Shown: piece by piece, positions 1 to 10,482 of the stretch
Layout: every line of letters starts with the position of its first letter
Position numbering within the stretch: the first letter of the stretch is position 1
DNA from: Leptospira koniambonensis
GTDB taxonomy: Bacteria; Spirochaetota; Leptospiria; Leptospirales; Leptospiraceae
NCBI RefSeq assembly: GCF_004769555.1
Contig: NZ_RQFY01000004.1
Location: 186,001-250,000 of the forward strand
DNA length: 64,000 bases
Direction of reading: 5' to 3'
Notes under the pieces: model-generated
Database searches by the model: none
Told to the model about the DNA's origin: nothing
What the model saw: the letters and a program-made list of their open reading frames with translations, nothing else
Program-made: the position numbers and the translations under genes

Positions 1-345
1 CAGAATTCTACTAAAAGGAAAATCAGGATCGGAGGAACTCCCCCTCAATCAAATGAGATAGAATATTTTCCCAGACTTTCGCGAATTCAATACCTGCAAA
101 CGCTGCAATCCTCCGAAAAGTTTTTAGGATATTTCGGCCAAAGTCTATTCGAGGCTTTGTATTTAAAAATACCTTCTGCAACATTCTCCATTTCGCCGAT
201 CCACCGAGAACTTTCTTCTATTTTAGAAAAATATAAAATTCCATTTACGAACCTGAATGGTAAGTCTGAATTTTCTTTAGGAGCAAAGACCGTGGGTGAG
301 AATGGATATAAACTTCTATTGGATAAACTAGATTCTATAATTTAA
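1..345 (+). CDS. C-terminal fragment of a GT-B-fold sugar-nucleotide enzyme (PseG-like)
   Basis: The reading frame is open from the first base of the window to a TAA stop, so this is the last 114 codons of a gene that begins upstream. The stretch GQSLFEALYLKIPSATFSIS resembles the C-terminal nucleotide-binding region of PseG-type hydrolases and related GT-B glycosyltransferases, where a Gly-rich turn is followed by a Glu and a loop naming the sugar nucleotide. A role in surface polysaccharide biosynthesis would fit, but the catalytic N-terminal half is outside the window. An internal TTG could serve as a start in isolation, but the continuous upstream frame argues against it. The fragment is surely coding; the function is a moderate guess. 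Confidence 0.5.
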   Translation, partial: QNSTKRKIRIGGTPPQSNEIEYFPRLSRIQYLQTLQSSEKFLGYFGQSLFEALYLKIPSATFSISPIHRELSSILEKYKIPFTNLNGKSEFSLGAKTVGENGYKLLLDKLDSII

Positions 346-418
346 TCTCCGTGGCCTCTGCGAACTCTGTGCGAGCCCAAACAAGATTTCGCACAGAGAT
401 CACGGAGAACGCAGAGGG
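346..418. repeat. Intergenic imperfect inverted repeat after the PseG-like gene
   Basis: Directly after the stop codon, CCTCTGCG and CTCTGTGCG on the left are mirrored by CGCACAGAG and CGCAGAGG on the right, with CTCCGTG/CACGGAG also paired, around a short unpaired centre. The structure could end transcription of the upstream gene, although no long T-run follows it. A related phrase containing GACGCAGAGG lies near 50,310-50,320, so it may belong to a dispersed intergenic repeat family. The remaining bases up to the next gene hold operator-like palindromes and no convincing gene. Confidence 0.5.
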
Positions 419-530
419 ATAAATAAAAGAAAACTAACGTGCCCGTACCAGGGCGGCGTTATATTTTGAGGCGATGTGGAATTTGGATTCCACGTTCCGC
501 CGACTTCATTCCGCGTTCCACTGACGACTC

Positions 531-543
531 GACCGACCGTCGG
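531..543. promoter_or_regulatory. Distal operator-like site of the downstream TetR gene
   Basis: GACCGACCGTCGG repeats the core of the palindrome ACCGACCGTCGGT found about 20 bases before the TetR start codon. It lies roughly 165 bases upstream of that gene, so it could be an auxiliary binding site. The identification rests only on sequence identity to the proximal site. Confidence 0.4.
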
Positions 544-626
544 ATTTTCCGCCAGAAAGTCAGGAAACATTTTTCATTTTATTTGTTTCCTTTGTTGATT
601 TTTTTGACCGTTGTTTTGAAATATGT

Positions 627-654
627 TTGACCGACGCATAGTCGGATGTATTGT
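627..654 (+). promoter_or_regulatory. Candidate promoter with embedded operator for the TetR gene
   Basis: TTGACC and TATTGT are separated by 16 bases, a plausible sigma-70 promoter. The spacer contains CCGAC-5-GTCGG, an inverted repeat with the same half-site as the other operator-like sites in this region. A regulator bound there would cover the promoter, which fits autorepression. This is inference from spacing and motif only. Confidence 0.45.
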
Positions 655-658
655 CAAA

Positions 659-688
659 ACCGACTAACGGTCTATACCGACCGTCGGT
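659..688. promoter_or_regulatory. Paired palindromic operators before the TetR start
   Basis: Two inverted repeats stand in tandem: ACCGACTAACGGT (weaker) and ACCGACCGTCGGT, which has perfect six-base arms around one central base. They lie between the candidate promoter and the ribosome binding site. Multiple copies of one half-site next to a TetR-family gene are the usual arrangement of an autoregulated operator. Confidence 0.6.
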
Positions 689-706
689 TTAGCAGGAGGA
701 ACCCCA

Positions 707-1444
707 ATGATCCCAGCAAAAATCTCCACAAAAGAAAGAATTCTAAACGAATCCAGACGGCTATTCTTCGAAAAAGGGTACGAAACCACATCCATTCAGG
801 ATATTCTATCCGCTTTAGATATAGCTAAAGGCACCTTTTACCACCATTTTCAATCCAAAGAAGAACTTCTAGAAGAGATCGCAGTGCAATTCGCAAAGGA
901 AGCACATGCGGCTATGCAAGCAGAGATTGGAGATTTGGGAACAGAAGGCACCGGCCTGGATAAACTCCGCAGAGCACTCATTGTTGCAAGAAACTGGAAA
1001 AAAGGTAAATCGGAAGAAGTTCGCTTCCTTCTGGAATCCCTTTTCTCCGCCAGCAATCTTCAATTGAGAGATAAGATACGACGCAAATCCGTGGATTTAA
1101 GTTTTCCATTATTTGCTTCTTTGATAGTAGAAGGCCAGCAAGACGGATCGCTCAGAAGTGAACTAAGAGCAGATCACCTGACTTCCATCATTTTTGACCT
1201 AAGCGATGCTTTGGGTGAAAAAGTTGCTTTCTATCTTTTAGGAAGAAGTAAAGAATCCGAGGCCGATCTATACGACTTGATGCTTTCTTATCACAAAACG
1301 ATAGAAGATCTGCTCGGCTGCCCAGATGGCGGATTAGATTATTTTAGCAGAGAAGATTGGAGCGAGCTCGCTCAACTTTTCAAAGGTGGTGCGGTTTCTG
1401 CTCCAAGCTTGGAACCTCTACCATTGGTTGCGAACGCAGGTTAA
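707..1444 (+). CDS. TetR/AcrR-family transcriptional regulator
   Basis: The first 50 residues form a TetR helix-turn-helix: KERILNESRRLFFEKGYETT, then IQDILSALDIAKGTFYHHF, the typical recognition helix ending in YxHF. The remainder is a helical ligand-binding domain of no recognised subtype. At 245 residues it is somewhat longer than the usual 190-220. The ATG is preceded by AGGAGG at good spacing. Several ACCGAC/GTCGGT palindromes upstream suggest that it represses its own transcription. No obvious target other than itself or the small downstream DUF1801 gene is adjacent. The ligand is unknown. Confidence 0.9.
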   Translation: MIPAKISTKERILNESRRLFFEKGYETTSIQDILSALDIAKGTFYHHFQSKEELLEEIAVQFAKEAHAAMQAEIGDLGTEGTGLDKLRRALIVARNWKKGKSEEVRFLLESLFSASNLQLRDKIRRKSVDLSFPLFASLIVEGQQDGSLRSELRADHLTSIIFDLSDALGEKVAFYLLGRSKESEADLYDLMLSYHKTIEDLLGCPDGGLDYFSREDWSELAQLFKGGAVSAPSLEPLPLVANAG

Positions 1445-1476
1445 GTGAAATAGGGTCCTGCCCCTAGGACAAATAT

Positions 1477-1857
1477 ATGCTACTTTATGCTTTAGTTCCC
1501 ACACTCCCTAGATTGGATTCAAATTCAAATCCAGATGTGGAGGACTATTTAGAAAGAACTCCTTCCGTAAGGAGTGAAAAATTACAGGATTTGGTGGATT
1601 CGATCCGAGAAGAATTTTCTGATTTGAGAGAAAGTTTGAAATATGGTATGCCTACCTTCGAAAGAAATGGGCGATGGGTCGCATTCTCGAACCATAAAAA
1701 CCATCTTTCAGTCTATTTTTGCGAAGAGTCTTTTGTAAGAGCATTTCGTGCTAAGTTTCCAAAATCGGAAAACGGCAAGAACTGTGTGTTGATCAAGGAT
1801 AAAGAGAAGTTCCCTTCTTCTTATCTAAAAACATTGCTCAAAAAGACCTTACAATAA
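1477..1857 (+). CDS. DUF1801 (YdhG-like) small protein
   Basis: The central part, with a VDSIREEF.DLRESLKYGMPTF pattern followed by a short beta-rich tail that includes LSVYFCEES, matches the DUF1801 family. Its members adopt a small alpha/beta fold and have no settled biochemical role. The family core starts near residue 18, so the true start may be the TTG at codon 13 rather than the ATG used here, which lacks a clear ribosome binding site. It lies 32 bases after the TetR gene on the same strand and is followed by a strong terminator, so co-transcription with that regulator is possible. Confidence 0.75.
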   Translation: MLLYALVPTLPRLDSNSNPDVEDYLERTPSVRSEKLQDLVDSIREEFSDLRESLKYGMPTFERNGRWVAFSNHKNHLSVYFCEESFVRAFRAKFPKSENGKNCVLIKDKEKFPSSYLKTLLKKTLQ

Positions 1858-1907
1858 AGGAAAGATATCTTTCTAACATCTTGTTATAAAACAGATCTTT
1901 AGATTTT

Positions 1908-1936
1908 AAGGCCCTGGAGTAACTCTAGGGCCTTTT
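1908..1936 (+). terminator. Rho-independent terminator after the DUF1801 gene
   Basis: AAGGCCCTGGAG and CTCTAGGGCCTT form a 12-pair stem (one G-T wobble) around the loop TAA, followed by a run of T residues. It separates the TetR/DUF1801 unit from valS. Confidence 0.9.
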
Positions 1937-1974
1937 TTATGCGTATTCACACTTAATTACAGAATCAGTACGAC

Positions 1975-2004
1975 TTGACCTCACCCTCTGACGGAAAATT
2001 CTAT
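1975..2004 (+). promoter_or_regulatory. Candidate valS promoter
   Basis: TTGACC is followed after 18 bases by TTCTAT, 14 bases before the valS ATG. It lies just downstream of the terminator, where a new promoter is needed. The leader would be very short. Confidence 0.45.
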
Positions 2005-2017
2005 CCGAACGAAGGCT

Positions 2018-4666
2018 ATGAAGAAACAAATCAGTGATCGCTACGAACCTACCAGCGTAGAACCGAAATGGATCTCTCTCTGGGAGAAGGAAAAAAGTTT
2101 TGAGCCAAACCTCAAAGCAGGGGAATCTTTTACCATCGTTCTTCCTCCTCCTAATGTGACCGGAAGCCTTCATATTGGTCACGCACTCAATCATACTATC
2201 CAAGATATTCTAACCCGTATTGAACGTAAAAAAGGTAAATCTGCTCTTTGGGTTCCGGGCACTGACCACGCAGGGATCGCAACTCAAGTAGTTGTAGAAA
2301 GAGAACTCGCCAAAGAAGGCAAAAAAAGAACCGACTTCACCAGAGAAGAGTTTGAAAAGAAAGTTTGGGAATGGAAAGAACACTCAGGTGGAATGATCCA
2401 AAACCAACAAAGACTTTTAGGAGAGTCTGTAGATTGGTCTCGTTCCAGATTTACTATGGACGAAGGATTGTCCAAGGCTGTATTCAAAGTTTTCAAAACA
2501 TTATATGACGAAGGTTTAATATACAGAGGAGAAAGGATCATCAACTGGTGTCCTAAAACTCTTACTGCAATTTCGGATCTAGAGGTAGAACATAGAGAAG
2601 TAAAAGGTAAACTTTATCATCTTCGTTATCCTATTGTTGGTCAACCAGGCAAATATCTGGTCGTTGCCACTACAAGGCCTGAAACTATGTTTGGGGACGT
2701 TGCAGTTGCAGCTCATCCTGACGACGAAAGATATAAATCTTTAAAAGGTGCGGAGTTGGAACTCCCACTAACTGATAGAAAGATCCCACTTTTATTCGAT
2801 TCTTTCGTAGATAAAGAATTCGGATCCGGCTTGGTTAAGATCACTCCTGCTCATGATCCGAATGACTTCGAAGCTGGACAAAGATTAGGTCTTAAACCGT
2901 TACTTGTGATGAATCCGAATGCGACTCTGAATGAGAACGCAGGTAAATATGCAGGATTAGAAAGATTCGTAGCTCGTAAAAAAGTAATCGATGATCTGCA
3001 ATCTCTAGGCCTGGTAGAAAAGATAGAAGAACATACACACTCTATCGGTCATAACTCCAGAGGTGGAGAAATTATAGAACCTTACTTATCCACTCAATGG
3101 TTCTGTAAAATGAAACCTTTGGCTGAACTTGCGATCCAAGCAGTTCAATCCGGAGAAACTGAATTTGTTCCTAAACTTTGGGAAAAAACTTTCTACGAGT
3201 GGATGAACAATATTAGAGATTGGTGTATCTCCCGCCAGTTATGGTGGGGACATCGTATCCCTGCATATCATTGCAAAAATTGTAAACATATAGAAGTTTC
3301 CGAAACCAAAGTTGACAACTGTCCTAAATGTAATTCTACAGAAGTAGAACAAGACACTGATGTTTTAGATACTTGGTTCTCTTCTCAACTTTGGCCATTC
3401 TCCACTTTAGGCTGGCCTGAGAATACGGAAGACCTTAAAAAATTCTACCCTACTTCCGTACTTGTAACCGGATTCGATATCATATTCTTCTGGGTAGCCA
3501 GAATGATCATGATGGGAAAAAAGTTTTTAGGCAAGGCTCCTTTCCAAAAAGTTATTATCCACGGATTAGTAAGAGATAAAGAAGGTAAGAAGTTTTCCAA
3601 GTCCATAGGAAACGTTATAGATCCTTTGGATATGATGAATAAGTACGGAACTGATTCTTTCCGTTTCTTCTTAGCCGCTACTTTACCGGAAGCAAAAGAC
3701 GTTCTTTTTGATGAAAGCAGATTGGACGGTTATCGTTCTTTCTGTAATAAGATCTGGAACTCCAGTCGTTTCATCTTAATGAATATGGATGCAGATTGGA
3801 AACTAGAAGATCTGGAATCTAAGTACAGCTCTAAATTAGAACCGATGGATAAATGGATCCTTCATAGATTCAATGAAACTCTTACTAATTACGAAAAAGC
3901 ATATTCCAAATTTCTGTTTTTTGAAATGGCTTCTCAAATTTATGATTTCGTTTGGGGAGATTTCTGCGATTGGTATATCGAATTAGTTAAACCACGAATT
4001 TACGGAAAGCTGGGAGAAGAATCTCAAGAAATCGCAAAACAAGTACTTGCAAGTATTTTAATTAAGGCCCTAGGACTTCTTCATCCTTTTATGCCATTCC
4101 TAACTGAGGAAATTTACGAAGTATTCAGCGAAGGAGATTTTTTGATCCAAACTCCTTTCCCGACTTCTTATAATGTTTCTTCTGGTGATGAAGGCGTTCA
4201 AAAAACTATTATCCTGCAAGATGTAGTGACCCAAATCCGTGTTCAAAGAGCGGAGAATGGTGTTCCATTAGATAAAAAATGTAAGGTGATATTAAAATCT
4301 TCTGAGCCTTTAGTTGCTTCTGCAGTGAAAGACTTTGAGTTCTCAATCTTACAGTTAGCTCGTTTAGAAAGTATAGAAGTGAATGCAAACTATACTGGAG
4401 AGAAAACGGACTCAGTTGGCGCTTTCCGTTTCGGAGAAGTAATTCTTCCTTTAGCAGGAATGATAGACTTCGAAAAAGAAAGAGCACGTATAGATAAAGA
4501 ATTACAAAAGTTGATCCAAGAAGAAGAGAAACTTGCTTCCAAATTAGGAAATGAGAACTTCATCGCAAAAGCAAATCCGGACGTGATTGAAAAAGAAAAA
4601 GAAAAACTCAAAACTGTCCGCGATAAAAAAGAAGTTCTACAAAAAGGTTTGGAAAAACTAGGTTAA
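2018..4666 (+). CDS. valS: Valyl-tRNA synthetase
   Basis: Class I aminoacyl-tRNA synthetase that charges tRNA-Val in the cytoplasm. [13 protein letters not shown] places the HIGH signature at residues 52-55, and KFSKS (the KMSKS loop) is at 525-529. The CP1 editing domain lies between about residues 190 and 390, with the usual [14 protein letters not shown] and HDPNDFEAG segments. A Cys pair, C419-x2-C422, with a second CPKC pair marks the zinc-binding insertion. The C-terminal 70 residues are a charged coiled coil ([15 protein letters not shown] onward), the tRNA-binding arm typical of bacterial ValS. The length of 882 residues is normal. It is probably the first gene of an operon with purD. 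Confidence 0.98.
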   Translation: MKKQISDRYEPTSVEPKWISLWEKEKSFEPNLKAGESFTIVLPPPNVTGSLHIGHALNHTIQDILTRIERKKGKSALWVPGTDHAGIATQVVVERELAKEGKKRTDFTREEFEKKVWEWKEHSGGMIQNQQRLLGESVDWSRSRFTMDEGLSKAVFKVFKTLYDEGLIYRGERIINWCPKTLTAISDLEVEHREVKGKLYHLRYPIVGQPGKYLVVATTRPETMFGDVAVAAHPDDERYKSLKGAELELPLTDRKIPLLFDSFVDKEFGSGLVKITPAHDPNDFEAGQRLGLKPLLVMNPNATLNENAGKYAGLERFVARKKVIDDLQSLGLVEKIEEHTHSIGHNSRGGEIIEPYLSTQWFCKMKPLAELAIQAVQSGETEFVPKLWEKTFYEWMNNIRDWCISRQLWWGHRIPAYHCKNCKHIEVSETKVDNCPKCNSTEVEQDTDVLDTWFSSQLWPFSTLGWPENTEDLKKFYPTSVLVTGFDIIFFWVARMIMMGKKFLGKAPFQKVIIHGLVRDKEGKKFSKSIGNVIDPLDMMNKYGTDSFRFFLAATLPEAKDVLFDESRLDGYRSFCNKIWNSSRFILMNMDADWKLEDLESKYSSKLEPMDKWILHRFNETLTNYEKAYSKFLFFEMASQIYDFVWGDFCDWYIELVKPRIYGKLGEESQEIAKQVLASILIKALGLLHPFMPFLTEEIYEVFSEGDFLIQTPFPTSYNVSSGDEGVQKTIILQDVVTQIRVQRAENGVPLDKKCKVILKSSEPLVASAVKDFEFSILQLARLESIEVNANYTGEKTDSVGAFRFGEVILPLAGMIDFEKERARIDKELQKLIQEEEKLASKLGNENFIAKANPDVIEKEKEKLKTVRDKKEVLQKGLEKLG

Positions 4667-4695
4667 TTTTTCGGACTAAACCGCGGTAAAATATT

Positions 4696-5967
4696 ATGTC
4701 TAAGATCCTTTTAATCGGCTCTGGTGGTCGCGAAAGCGCTATTGCTTATAAACTTCGCCAGTCCCCTAAACTCAGCCAATTGCATGTTTTTCCGGGCAAC
4801 GGAGGATTTCCAGATTCTGAGATTTTGGCTCCAAATTCTTTCGATCTGAAGAGTAAATCATCCGTTCAAAGCTTCATTCAAAAAAACGAATATGATTTAG
4901 TAGTAGTTGGTCCAGAAGATCCTCTAGTAGACGGGATCGGAGATTGGCTGGCAGAGATAGGAGTCCCAGTTTTCGGACCTTCTGCCTATTGTGCTCAAAT
5001 TGAAGGCTCTAAAGAATTTGCAAAAGCATTAATGATAGAAGCTGGAGTTCCTACCGCGAAGTACGCTTCTTTCGAAGATTATGAATCAGCGTTTGCTTAT
5101 GTTCAAAAAGAAGGAGCACCTATCGTAATCAAGGCGGATGGTCTTGCCGCAGGTAAGGGTGTAACAGTTTGTACTGAACTTTCACAAGCAACACAAGCGC
5201 TAAAAGAGATCTTTTTAGATAATAAATTCGGAAAAAGTGGATCCAAAGTTGTTATAGAAGAGTTCATGGAAGGACAAGAAGCTTCTATATTTGCGATAAG
5301 CGATGGGAATACGTATTTTACTCTCCCTGCTGCTCAAGATCACAAAAGAGCGTATGACGGAGATCAAGGTCCCAACACAGGTGGAATGGGTGCTTACTGC
5401 CCTGCTCCGATCGTCACCAAAGAAACATTAGAAAAAGTGAATACTCTCGTGTTTCAGCCTGTATTTGAGATCTTCCGCAAGAAAGGAAACCCTTATAAAG
5501 GCCTTCTATATGCTGGATTAATGATAGATACCAAAGGAAATCCTAGAGTTGTAGAGTTCAATTGTAGATTTGGTGACCCAGAGACACAATGTGTGTTACC
5601 TATGTTAGAAGGTGACTTACTCGAAATTTTCCAAGCGTCTGCCAAAGGGGCACTCGGTGATGTAAAAATCGGTTTGAAACCCGGAGCATCTACCGTAGTC
5701 GTTTTGGCCGCGGAAGGTTACCCCGATTCTTACGAAAAGAATATTCCTTTAAATTTACCTGAAACGAATAATAAAGATCTAGTAGTTTTTCATGCTGGCA
5801 CTTCAAAAAAGGATGGAAACTTAATATCGACAGGTGGAAGAATTCTAGGAATCTCTTCTTACGGTAAGGACTTAAAAGAATCTGTGGATAAGGTTTATTC
5901 TTATCTAAGCGGTTTTAAAATTTCCAAAACCTTCTTCCGTAAAGATATCGCGAGTAAAGCTCTTTAA
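4696..5967 (+). CDS. purD: Phosphoribosylamine--glycine ligase
   Basis: GAR synthetase, the second step of de novo purine synthesis, joining glycine to phosphoribosylamine with ATP. The N-terminal [13 protein letters not shown] glycine-rich start, the ATP-grasp segments [13 protein letters not shown] and [12 protein letters not shown], and the [11 protein letters not shown] metal/ATP site are all present, and the 423-residue length is standard. It starts 29 bases after valS and its stop lies 4 bases before the next gene, so the three genes are probably co-transcribed. Confidence 0.98.
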   Translation: MSKILLIGSGGRESAIAYKLRQSPKLSQLHVFPGNGGFPDSEILAPNSFDLKSKSSVQSFIQKNEYDLVVVGPEDPLVDGIGDWLAEIGVPVFGPSAYCAQIEGSKEFAKALMIEAGVPTAKYASFEDYESAFAYVQKEGAPIVIKADGLAAGKGVTVCTELSQATQALKEIFLDNKFGKSGSKVVIEEFMEGQEASIFAISDGNTYFTLPAAQDHKRAYDGDQGPNTGGMGAYCPAPIVTKETLEKVNTLVFQPVFEIFRKKGNPYKGLLYAGLMIDTKGNPRVVEFNCRFGDPETQCVLPMLEGDLLEIFQASAKGALGDVKIGLKPGASTVVVLAAEGYPDSYEKNIPLNLPETNNKDLVVFHAGTSKKDGNLISTGGRILGISSYGKDLKESVDKVYSYLSGFKISKTFFRKDIASKAL

Positions 5968-5971
5968 TTTT

Positions 5972-6817
5972 ATGCCTTTTCTAGTTTCTGGAAATATCGA
6001 TTTAGTCGAAAGGTCGAACCTTCGCAAATTAGAAAAACATTTAGGGATCATTCTATCTCCTCATCAATATCCTTTAGAGCAATATAATCTAATTCGTGCT
6101 TCCTTAAAACAAAAACTGGATTCGGATACTTTAATTCGTTCCATGACTCGCAGAGAACTATTATCTTTTATTTATATACTCACTCAATTCGGCGATGTTG
6201 TTCAAAAAGAAACTCCTGACGAATACTTAGATGTAGAGAATGTTCCGATCGTAATCGAATGGCAAGCCGGTCATTATATGATCCCATACGAGGTTTTGGA
6301 TTTTCTGGCACAATCCAGAGTGTTCCGAAACCAAAACTATCTATTCGCATTGATCCCAGCACTTCCTAGTAAAGAAAAGAAGGCATGGTTAGAATGGATC
6401 GGCGCAGGTTACGGCAGGACTTTTCCTCGCGAGATCAATCACGAACTATATTTCCAATGCAGACATCTGCAAAAACCTTTCCAAGGTAAAAGTTTAGTCC
6501 AAGAGGAATCCATCCGATTGGACCAGCTTTGGGCTCCAGGCAAAAACGAGACTGTGGATTGGTTCTATAAAGGGATTATGCCTTTTTATTCTTCCATGAA
6601 GGAACTACAACGTTCCGAAAGAGACCCATTCTTACTGCATGTTTTGGATCTGATCCGTTCCGGAAAACTTGTCCTAAAACGACTCCCGGAAGAATTTGGC
6701 AGAAAGGAAGAATACCAGCTTGTCTCAACGGTAGAAGGAAACACTCCCCAACTCAGAGATACAGTATTTAGCTGGGAAGAAGCCAGAGAAGAAAGCGAAG
6801 ATTTCCTCTTCCGATAA
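5972..6817 (+). CDS. Conserved hypothetical protein in the valS-purD unit
   Basis: The protein has 281 residues with no signal peptide and no membrane segment. I do not recognise a domain. It is rich in aromatic and charged residues, with a helical N-terminal third ([20 protein letters not shown]) and a central segment [20 protein letters not shown]. The start lies only four bases after the purD stop, which suggests translational coupling and a cytoplasmic protein expressed with purD. No catalytic motif is visible. Coding is well supported by the operon position and by clean codon use. Confidence 0.75.
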   Translation: MPFLVSGNIDLVERSNLRKLEKHLGIILSPHQYPLEQYNLIRASLKQKLDSDTLIRSMTRRELLSFIYILTQFGDVVQKETPDEYLDVENVPIVIEWQAGHYMIPYEVLDFLAQSRVFRNQNYLFALIPALPSKEKKAWLEWIGAGYGRTFPREINHELYFQCRHLQKPFQGKSLVQEESIRLDQLWAPGKNETVDWFYKGIMPFYSSMKELQRSERDPFLLHVLDLIRSGKLVLKRLPEEFGRKEEYQLVSTVEGNTPQLRDTVFSWEEAREESEDFLFR

Positions 6818-6900
6818 CTATTCCCTCCTTTACAGAAAGATATCGGATTAGTATCCGCAAATTTGCAACAGATTAATATTATATATTTTATTGGACCGAA

Positions 6901-8004
6901 ATGGAAGTTAAGAACGCCAAGGAACTGAAGCGCCTTTCTAAAGAACTTCAAGAGAACTTTTTAAATCGCTGGAAACTTTTGAACCTGGATAAAGACCAGG
7001 ATCAACTTAAATCGTACAATGATCGTATCGCAGAGCCTAGTTTCTGGGATAACCCTGACCAAGCAAAATCGATCAGCCAAAGAAAAACAGAGTTAGAAAG
7101 AAAATTAGAACCTTGGGTCAAAATCAGAAGAGATATATTAGATTTTCCTGATTTAGTTGAACTCACATTCGACGAAAAGGGAGAAGACGGAGTAGACGAA
7201 CTCAGCTCCGAATACCAAAGATTAAAGTCTGAATTCGAAAGGTTAGAACTTTTAGGCGCTCTAAACGAACCAGAAGATATGAAACCTGCTTTTTTAAATA
7301 TCCATCCGGGTGCCGGTGGAACAGAAAGCCAGGACTGGGCAGAGATGCTTTTCAGAATGTATCTGAAATATTTCGATAAAAAAGGATACCAGTACAGCGT
7401 TGTTGATTTTCAAGAGGGAGACGGCGCTGGGATCAAGAATGCCACCATTCATGTGATAGGCGATTTTGCTTACGGATTTATGAAATGCGAGAATGGAGTA
7501 CATCGCTTGGTAAGGATCTCTCCTTTCGATGCAAATAAACGTAGACACACTTCATTCGTATCCGTTCACGTTAGCCCAGAGTTAGACGACGATATAAATA
7601 TCCAGATAGAGGATAAGGATATCCGAGTAGATGTATATCGTTCTTCCGGAGCCGGTGGACAGCACGTTAACACCACTGACTCCGCAGTTCGTATTACTCA
7701 TATTCCAAGTGGTATCGTGGTTGCTTGTCAGAACGAAAGATCCCAGATCAAAAACAGGGACACTGCTTTTAAAATGTTAAAAGCAAGACTTTACGAACTG
7801 GAACAAGAGAGATTAAAAGATGATCTGGAAAAAAAATCCGGAGAGAAAAAAGACATCTCCTGGGGAAGCCAGATCCGTTCTTACGTATTCCATCCTTATA
7901 ATATGGTGAAAGATCATCGTACAGATCAAGAAACCGGGAACGTACAAGCAGTCATGGACGGAGATATAGAACCGTTCATCATGGCTTACTTAAAAACTCT
8001 GTAA
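6901..8004 (+). CDS. prfB: Peptide chain release factor 2
   Basis: RF2 recognises UGA and UAA stop codons and triggers peptide release. The SPF codon-recognition tripeptide is at residues 207-209, inside [15 protein letters not shown], and the catalytic GGQ is at 252-254, inside [17 protein letters not shown]. The N-terminal coiled coil is intact and the 367-residue length is normal. The frame is continuous through the region where many bacteria carry an in-frame UGA and a programmed +1 shift: here it reads CTT TTG AAC. Its last 19 bases overlap the convergent TetR gene. Confidence 0.97.
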   Translation: MEVKNAKELKRLSKELQENFLNRWKLLNLDKDQDQLKSYNDRIAEPSFWDNPDQAKSISQRKTELERKLEPWVKIRRDILDFPDLVELTFDEKGEDGVDELSSEYQRLKSEFERLELLGALNEPEDMKPAFLNIHPGAGGTESQDWAEMLFRMYLKYFDKKGYQYSVVDFQEGDGAGIKNATIHVIGDFAYGFMKCENGVHRLVRISPFDANKRRHTSFVSVHVSPELDDDINIQIEDKDIRVDVYRSSGAGGQHVNTTDSAVRITHIPSGIVVACQNERSQIKNRDTAFKMLKARLYELEQERLKDDLEKKSGEKKDISWGSQIRSYVFHPYNMVKDHRTDQETGNVQAVMDGDIEPFIMAYLKTL

Positions 8005-8564
8005 TGTTTTTCCTGAACTCCTTCTAAGAAGATGGTAACGATTGCATCAAACGCCATCGTATTAGAATAAGGGCTTTGGAATAAGTAAGTCGGGTTTAAG
8101 ATCCCGTCTACTGCAGCTAATAGAATATCGATCGTCAGCTCCGGTGTAACATCTTTTCGTATTTGCCCTGCTTTTTGTCCTTCCCGGAGAAGGTCCGATA
8201 AACTCAATATTCTTTGTTTTCGAAACTCTCTCATTGTTACGAACAGATCCGGACGAACCATCTCTATATCTTTAGCAAACGTTTTGGACATCTTAGATCC
8301 CATATCCGAGATAAAGAACAAAATCTCCTTCAGACGATCAATCGGATCCTTTTCCTTATCCTGCAAAACCTTATCAAACTTTGTTTGGACCTTGGACCTC
8401 ATAAGTTCGAAAACAGAATCGATCAGCTTATCTTTGGTATCATAATATTTATATAATGTTCTTTTGCTAATACCGATATGTTTTGCTATCTGATCTGTAT
8501 TTGTTTTTGCAAAACCGGAGGACAAAAAAAGAAGAAAGGTTCTTTCTAAAATTCTTTCTATCAT
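7986..8564 (-). CDS. TetR-family regulator at the end of an ABC efflux operon
   Basis: The N-terminus contains the helix-turn-helix ADQ-type segment [21 protein letters not shown]. The C-terminal domain is all-helical and of unknown ligand specificity. It starts two bases after the stop of the upstream ABC ATPase gene, so it is the last gene of a four-gene unit (fusion protein, permease, ATPase, regulator). It likely controls that unit through the palindromes upstream of the fusion-protein gene. Its 3' end overlaps prfB, which is convergent. Confidence 0.9.
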   Translation of the reverse strand: MIERILERTFLLFLSSGFAKTNTDQIAKHIGISKRTLYKYYDTKDKLIDSVFELMRSKVQTKFDKVLQDKEKDPIDRLKEILFFISDMGSKMSKTFAKDIEMVRPDLFVTMREFRKQRILSLSDLLREGQKAGQIRKDVTPELTIDILLAAVDGILNPTYLFQSPYSNTMAFDAIVTIFLEGVQEKHYRVFK

Positions 8565-8566
8565 TT

Positions 8567-9235
8567 TTACTCCTTTCCGTTGGAGATCATACCATCTACA
8601 AGTTTGATCTGTCTCTTAGCTGACTTTGCAAAATCAGGATCGTGAGTGACCATGATCACTGTTGTTCCTTCCGTCTTATTGATATCCTTAAAGATATCCA
8701 TCACGATCTTTGCATTCGCTGAATCTAATGCGCCCGTAGGTTCGTCAGCAAAAAGATATCTGGGTTTCATAACCAATGCTCTTGCAATGGAAACCCTTTG
8801 CATCTGTCCTCCAGAAAGTTTAGAAGGAATATGATCCAGTTTATCTCCCAGATCGAATCGTTCCAGAAGTCGGATCGCATCTTCTCTTTTTTCTTTCAGT
8901 TTGCCTGCTTTTAAAGCAGGCATTAAAACATTCTCCAAAGCAGTAAACTCAGGAAGAAGATAATGAAATTGGAATACAAATCCCATATGAAGGTTTCTAA
9001 AAGAATGTAGATCAACTTGAGACAAAGAACTAATCGTTCTGCCATCTATACTGATCTTTCCTTGAGAAGGATCATCCAAACTGCTGATCAAATACAAAAG
9101 TGTACTTTTTCCAGAGCCTGATTTTCCAGTTAAAGAAACAAATTCATTTTCTTTGATCTCAAGGCTAATACCTTTGATGATATCTGTAGGAGGTTTTCCA
9201 AAACTCTTTTTAACGTTTTCTAATATGATTCCCAT
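8567..9235 (-). CDS. ABC transporter ATPase, MacB/LolD type
   Basis: The nucleotide-binding subunit has 222 residues. Walker A is GKSGSGKST, the signature is [15 protein letters not shown], Walker B is [12 protein letters not shown], and a switch His lies in VTHDPDF. This subfamily (MacB, LolD, FtsE-like) drives mechanotransmission rather than substrate passage through the membrane domain. Its start codon overlaps the permease stop as TAATG, indicating coupled translation. Confidence 0.95.
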   Translation of the reverse strand: MGIILENVKKSFGKPPTDIIKGISLEIKENEFVSLTGKSGSGKSTLLYLISSLDDPSQGKISIDGRTISSLSQVDLHSFRNLHMGFVFQFHYLLPEFTALENVLMPALKAGKLKEKREDAIRLLERFDLGDKLDHIPSKLSGGQMQRVSIARALVMKPRYLFADEPTGALDSANAKIVMDIFKDINKTEGTTVIMVTHDPDFAKSAKRQIKLVDGMISNGKE

Positions 9236-10482
9236 TATTCCCCCCGAATGATCTCAATAGGAGAAAGTTTACTCGCAGATCTTGCAGGAAAAATACTTGC
9301 GATCAAAGTAGCAATGAATGCAAGTAAGAATGCTTGGAAATAAATAGAAGGAGCAAATGAAACCATCATCATACCCGATTTTGTCTGCATAAGAGGATTT
9401 GAAAAGGATACATGCTCCAATCTTCTACAGATCAAATTTCCGAGAAACATTCCTAAAACTCCACCGGCAACTCCCAAGATCAAACCTTGGATCAGGAATA
9501 TTTTTAGAATGTCATTAGCTTCATATCCTATAGATCTCAGGATTGCTATCTCCCTTCTCTTTTGTCCGATCACAATATTTAGAATATTATAAATCCCGAA
9601 TCCTGCTACGAGTAAGATTGTCCCAACCAAAGCATAGCGGATCGCATCTTGCATTTTAAATAAGGAAATAAATGTGGCATTCACATCTTCCCAGCTTTGC
9701 ACTTTTACATCTCCAGATTCGGCCCATTCTCTCGCCTTAAAAGTTGCTTTAGAAACATCTTTAAGACGAACTGCAATATCGCTGATCCGGTTTGGAGCTT
9801 GGTTTAAACTTTGGACGTCTCCCAAATTTGCAAATGCAGTAGTCTCATCGATTGCCTTGTTTCCCATTTGGAAGGAAGCAGCTATTTTAAAAGGGATAGG
9901 TTCCGACTTTCCTGTACTGATATAAACTGTATCAGAAATTCGCGCGCCAAGTAATAGTCTGAGGCCCTCTCCAATTACAAGTTTGTTCCCGCTTTCTTTA
10001 ATTTCTAAAAAATCACCTTGGATAATATTCTCATTAATCCTAGCAACCTTAGCTTGGAATTCAGGTTTTACGCCGATAATCCTTCCTGCCTCTGCGATCT
10101 TTCCTCTTCTATATATTACTTTTATTTGAAGTTGAGGAGAACTTGCTTCTACTTCCGGATCAGAAGCAACTTTCTTTTGCCATCCAGCCTGGTTCTCGAT
10201 CTGTTCAGTATCCCTTCTGCCCGAAGGAGGAACGGACCAAAAGGGAATTTCTTTAGAATGAAAAAGTACCTGATCTAAATCCTTCTCTCCTATAATTTTT
10301 ACCTGAGAAGAAATCCTTATATGAGCATCGTTATTTACAAGTTGGTCTATCAGATATTCTCGTAGCCCCAACATGATCCCAGAGATCACTATATAAGCAG
10401 TCGCACCTAAAATAATCCCAAGCAAAGTAAGGATAGTTTGTTTTTTGCGGGCAGACATCTGCCTAAGAGCGATAAATAACAT
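9235..10482 (-). CDS. FtsX/MacB-like ABC transporter permease
   Basis: The protein has 415 residues. It has an N-terminal membrane segment ([20 protein letters not shown]), a large extracytoplasmic domain of about 230 residues, and three C-terminal membrane segments ending in the FtsX-type [15 protein letters not shown] box. This is the topology of MacB/LolC permeases. It follows the fusion-protein gene without any spacer and overlaps the ATPase gene. It probably acts with a separately encoded TolC-like outer-membrane channel, which is not present here. The substrate cannot be read from the sequence. Confidence 0.92.
   Translation of the reverse strand: MLFIALRQMSARKKQTILTLLGIILGATAYIVISGIMLGLREYLIDQLVNNDAHIRISSQVKIIGEKDLDQVLFHSKEIPFWSVPPSGRRDTEQIENQAGWQKKVASDPEVEASSPQLQIKVIYRRGKIAEAGRIIGVKPEFQAKVARINENIIQGDFLEIKESGNKLVIGEGLRLLLGARISDTVYISTGKSEPIPFKIAASFQMGNKAIDETTAFANLGDVQSLNQAPNRISDIAVRLKDVSKATFKAREWAESGDVKVQSWEDVNATFISLFKMQDAIRYALVGTILLVAGFGIYNILNIVIGQKRREIAILRSIGYEANDILKIFLIQGLILGVAGGVLGMFLGNLICRRLEHVSFSNPLMQTKSGMMMVSFAPSIYFQAFLLAFIATLIASIFPARSASKLSPIEIIRGE

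Noticed and set aside
439..630. Plus-strand reading frame of 63 codons before the TetR gene
   Set aside because: It is Arg- and Ser-rich, lacks a ribosome binding site, and covers the operator-like palindromes; it looks like non-coding sequence.
6901..7000. Programmed frameshift in prfB
   Set aside because: The frame is uninterrupted from the ATG and no in-frame TGA is present.
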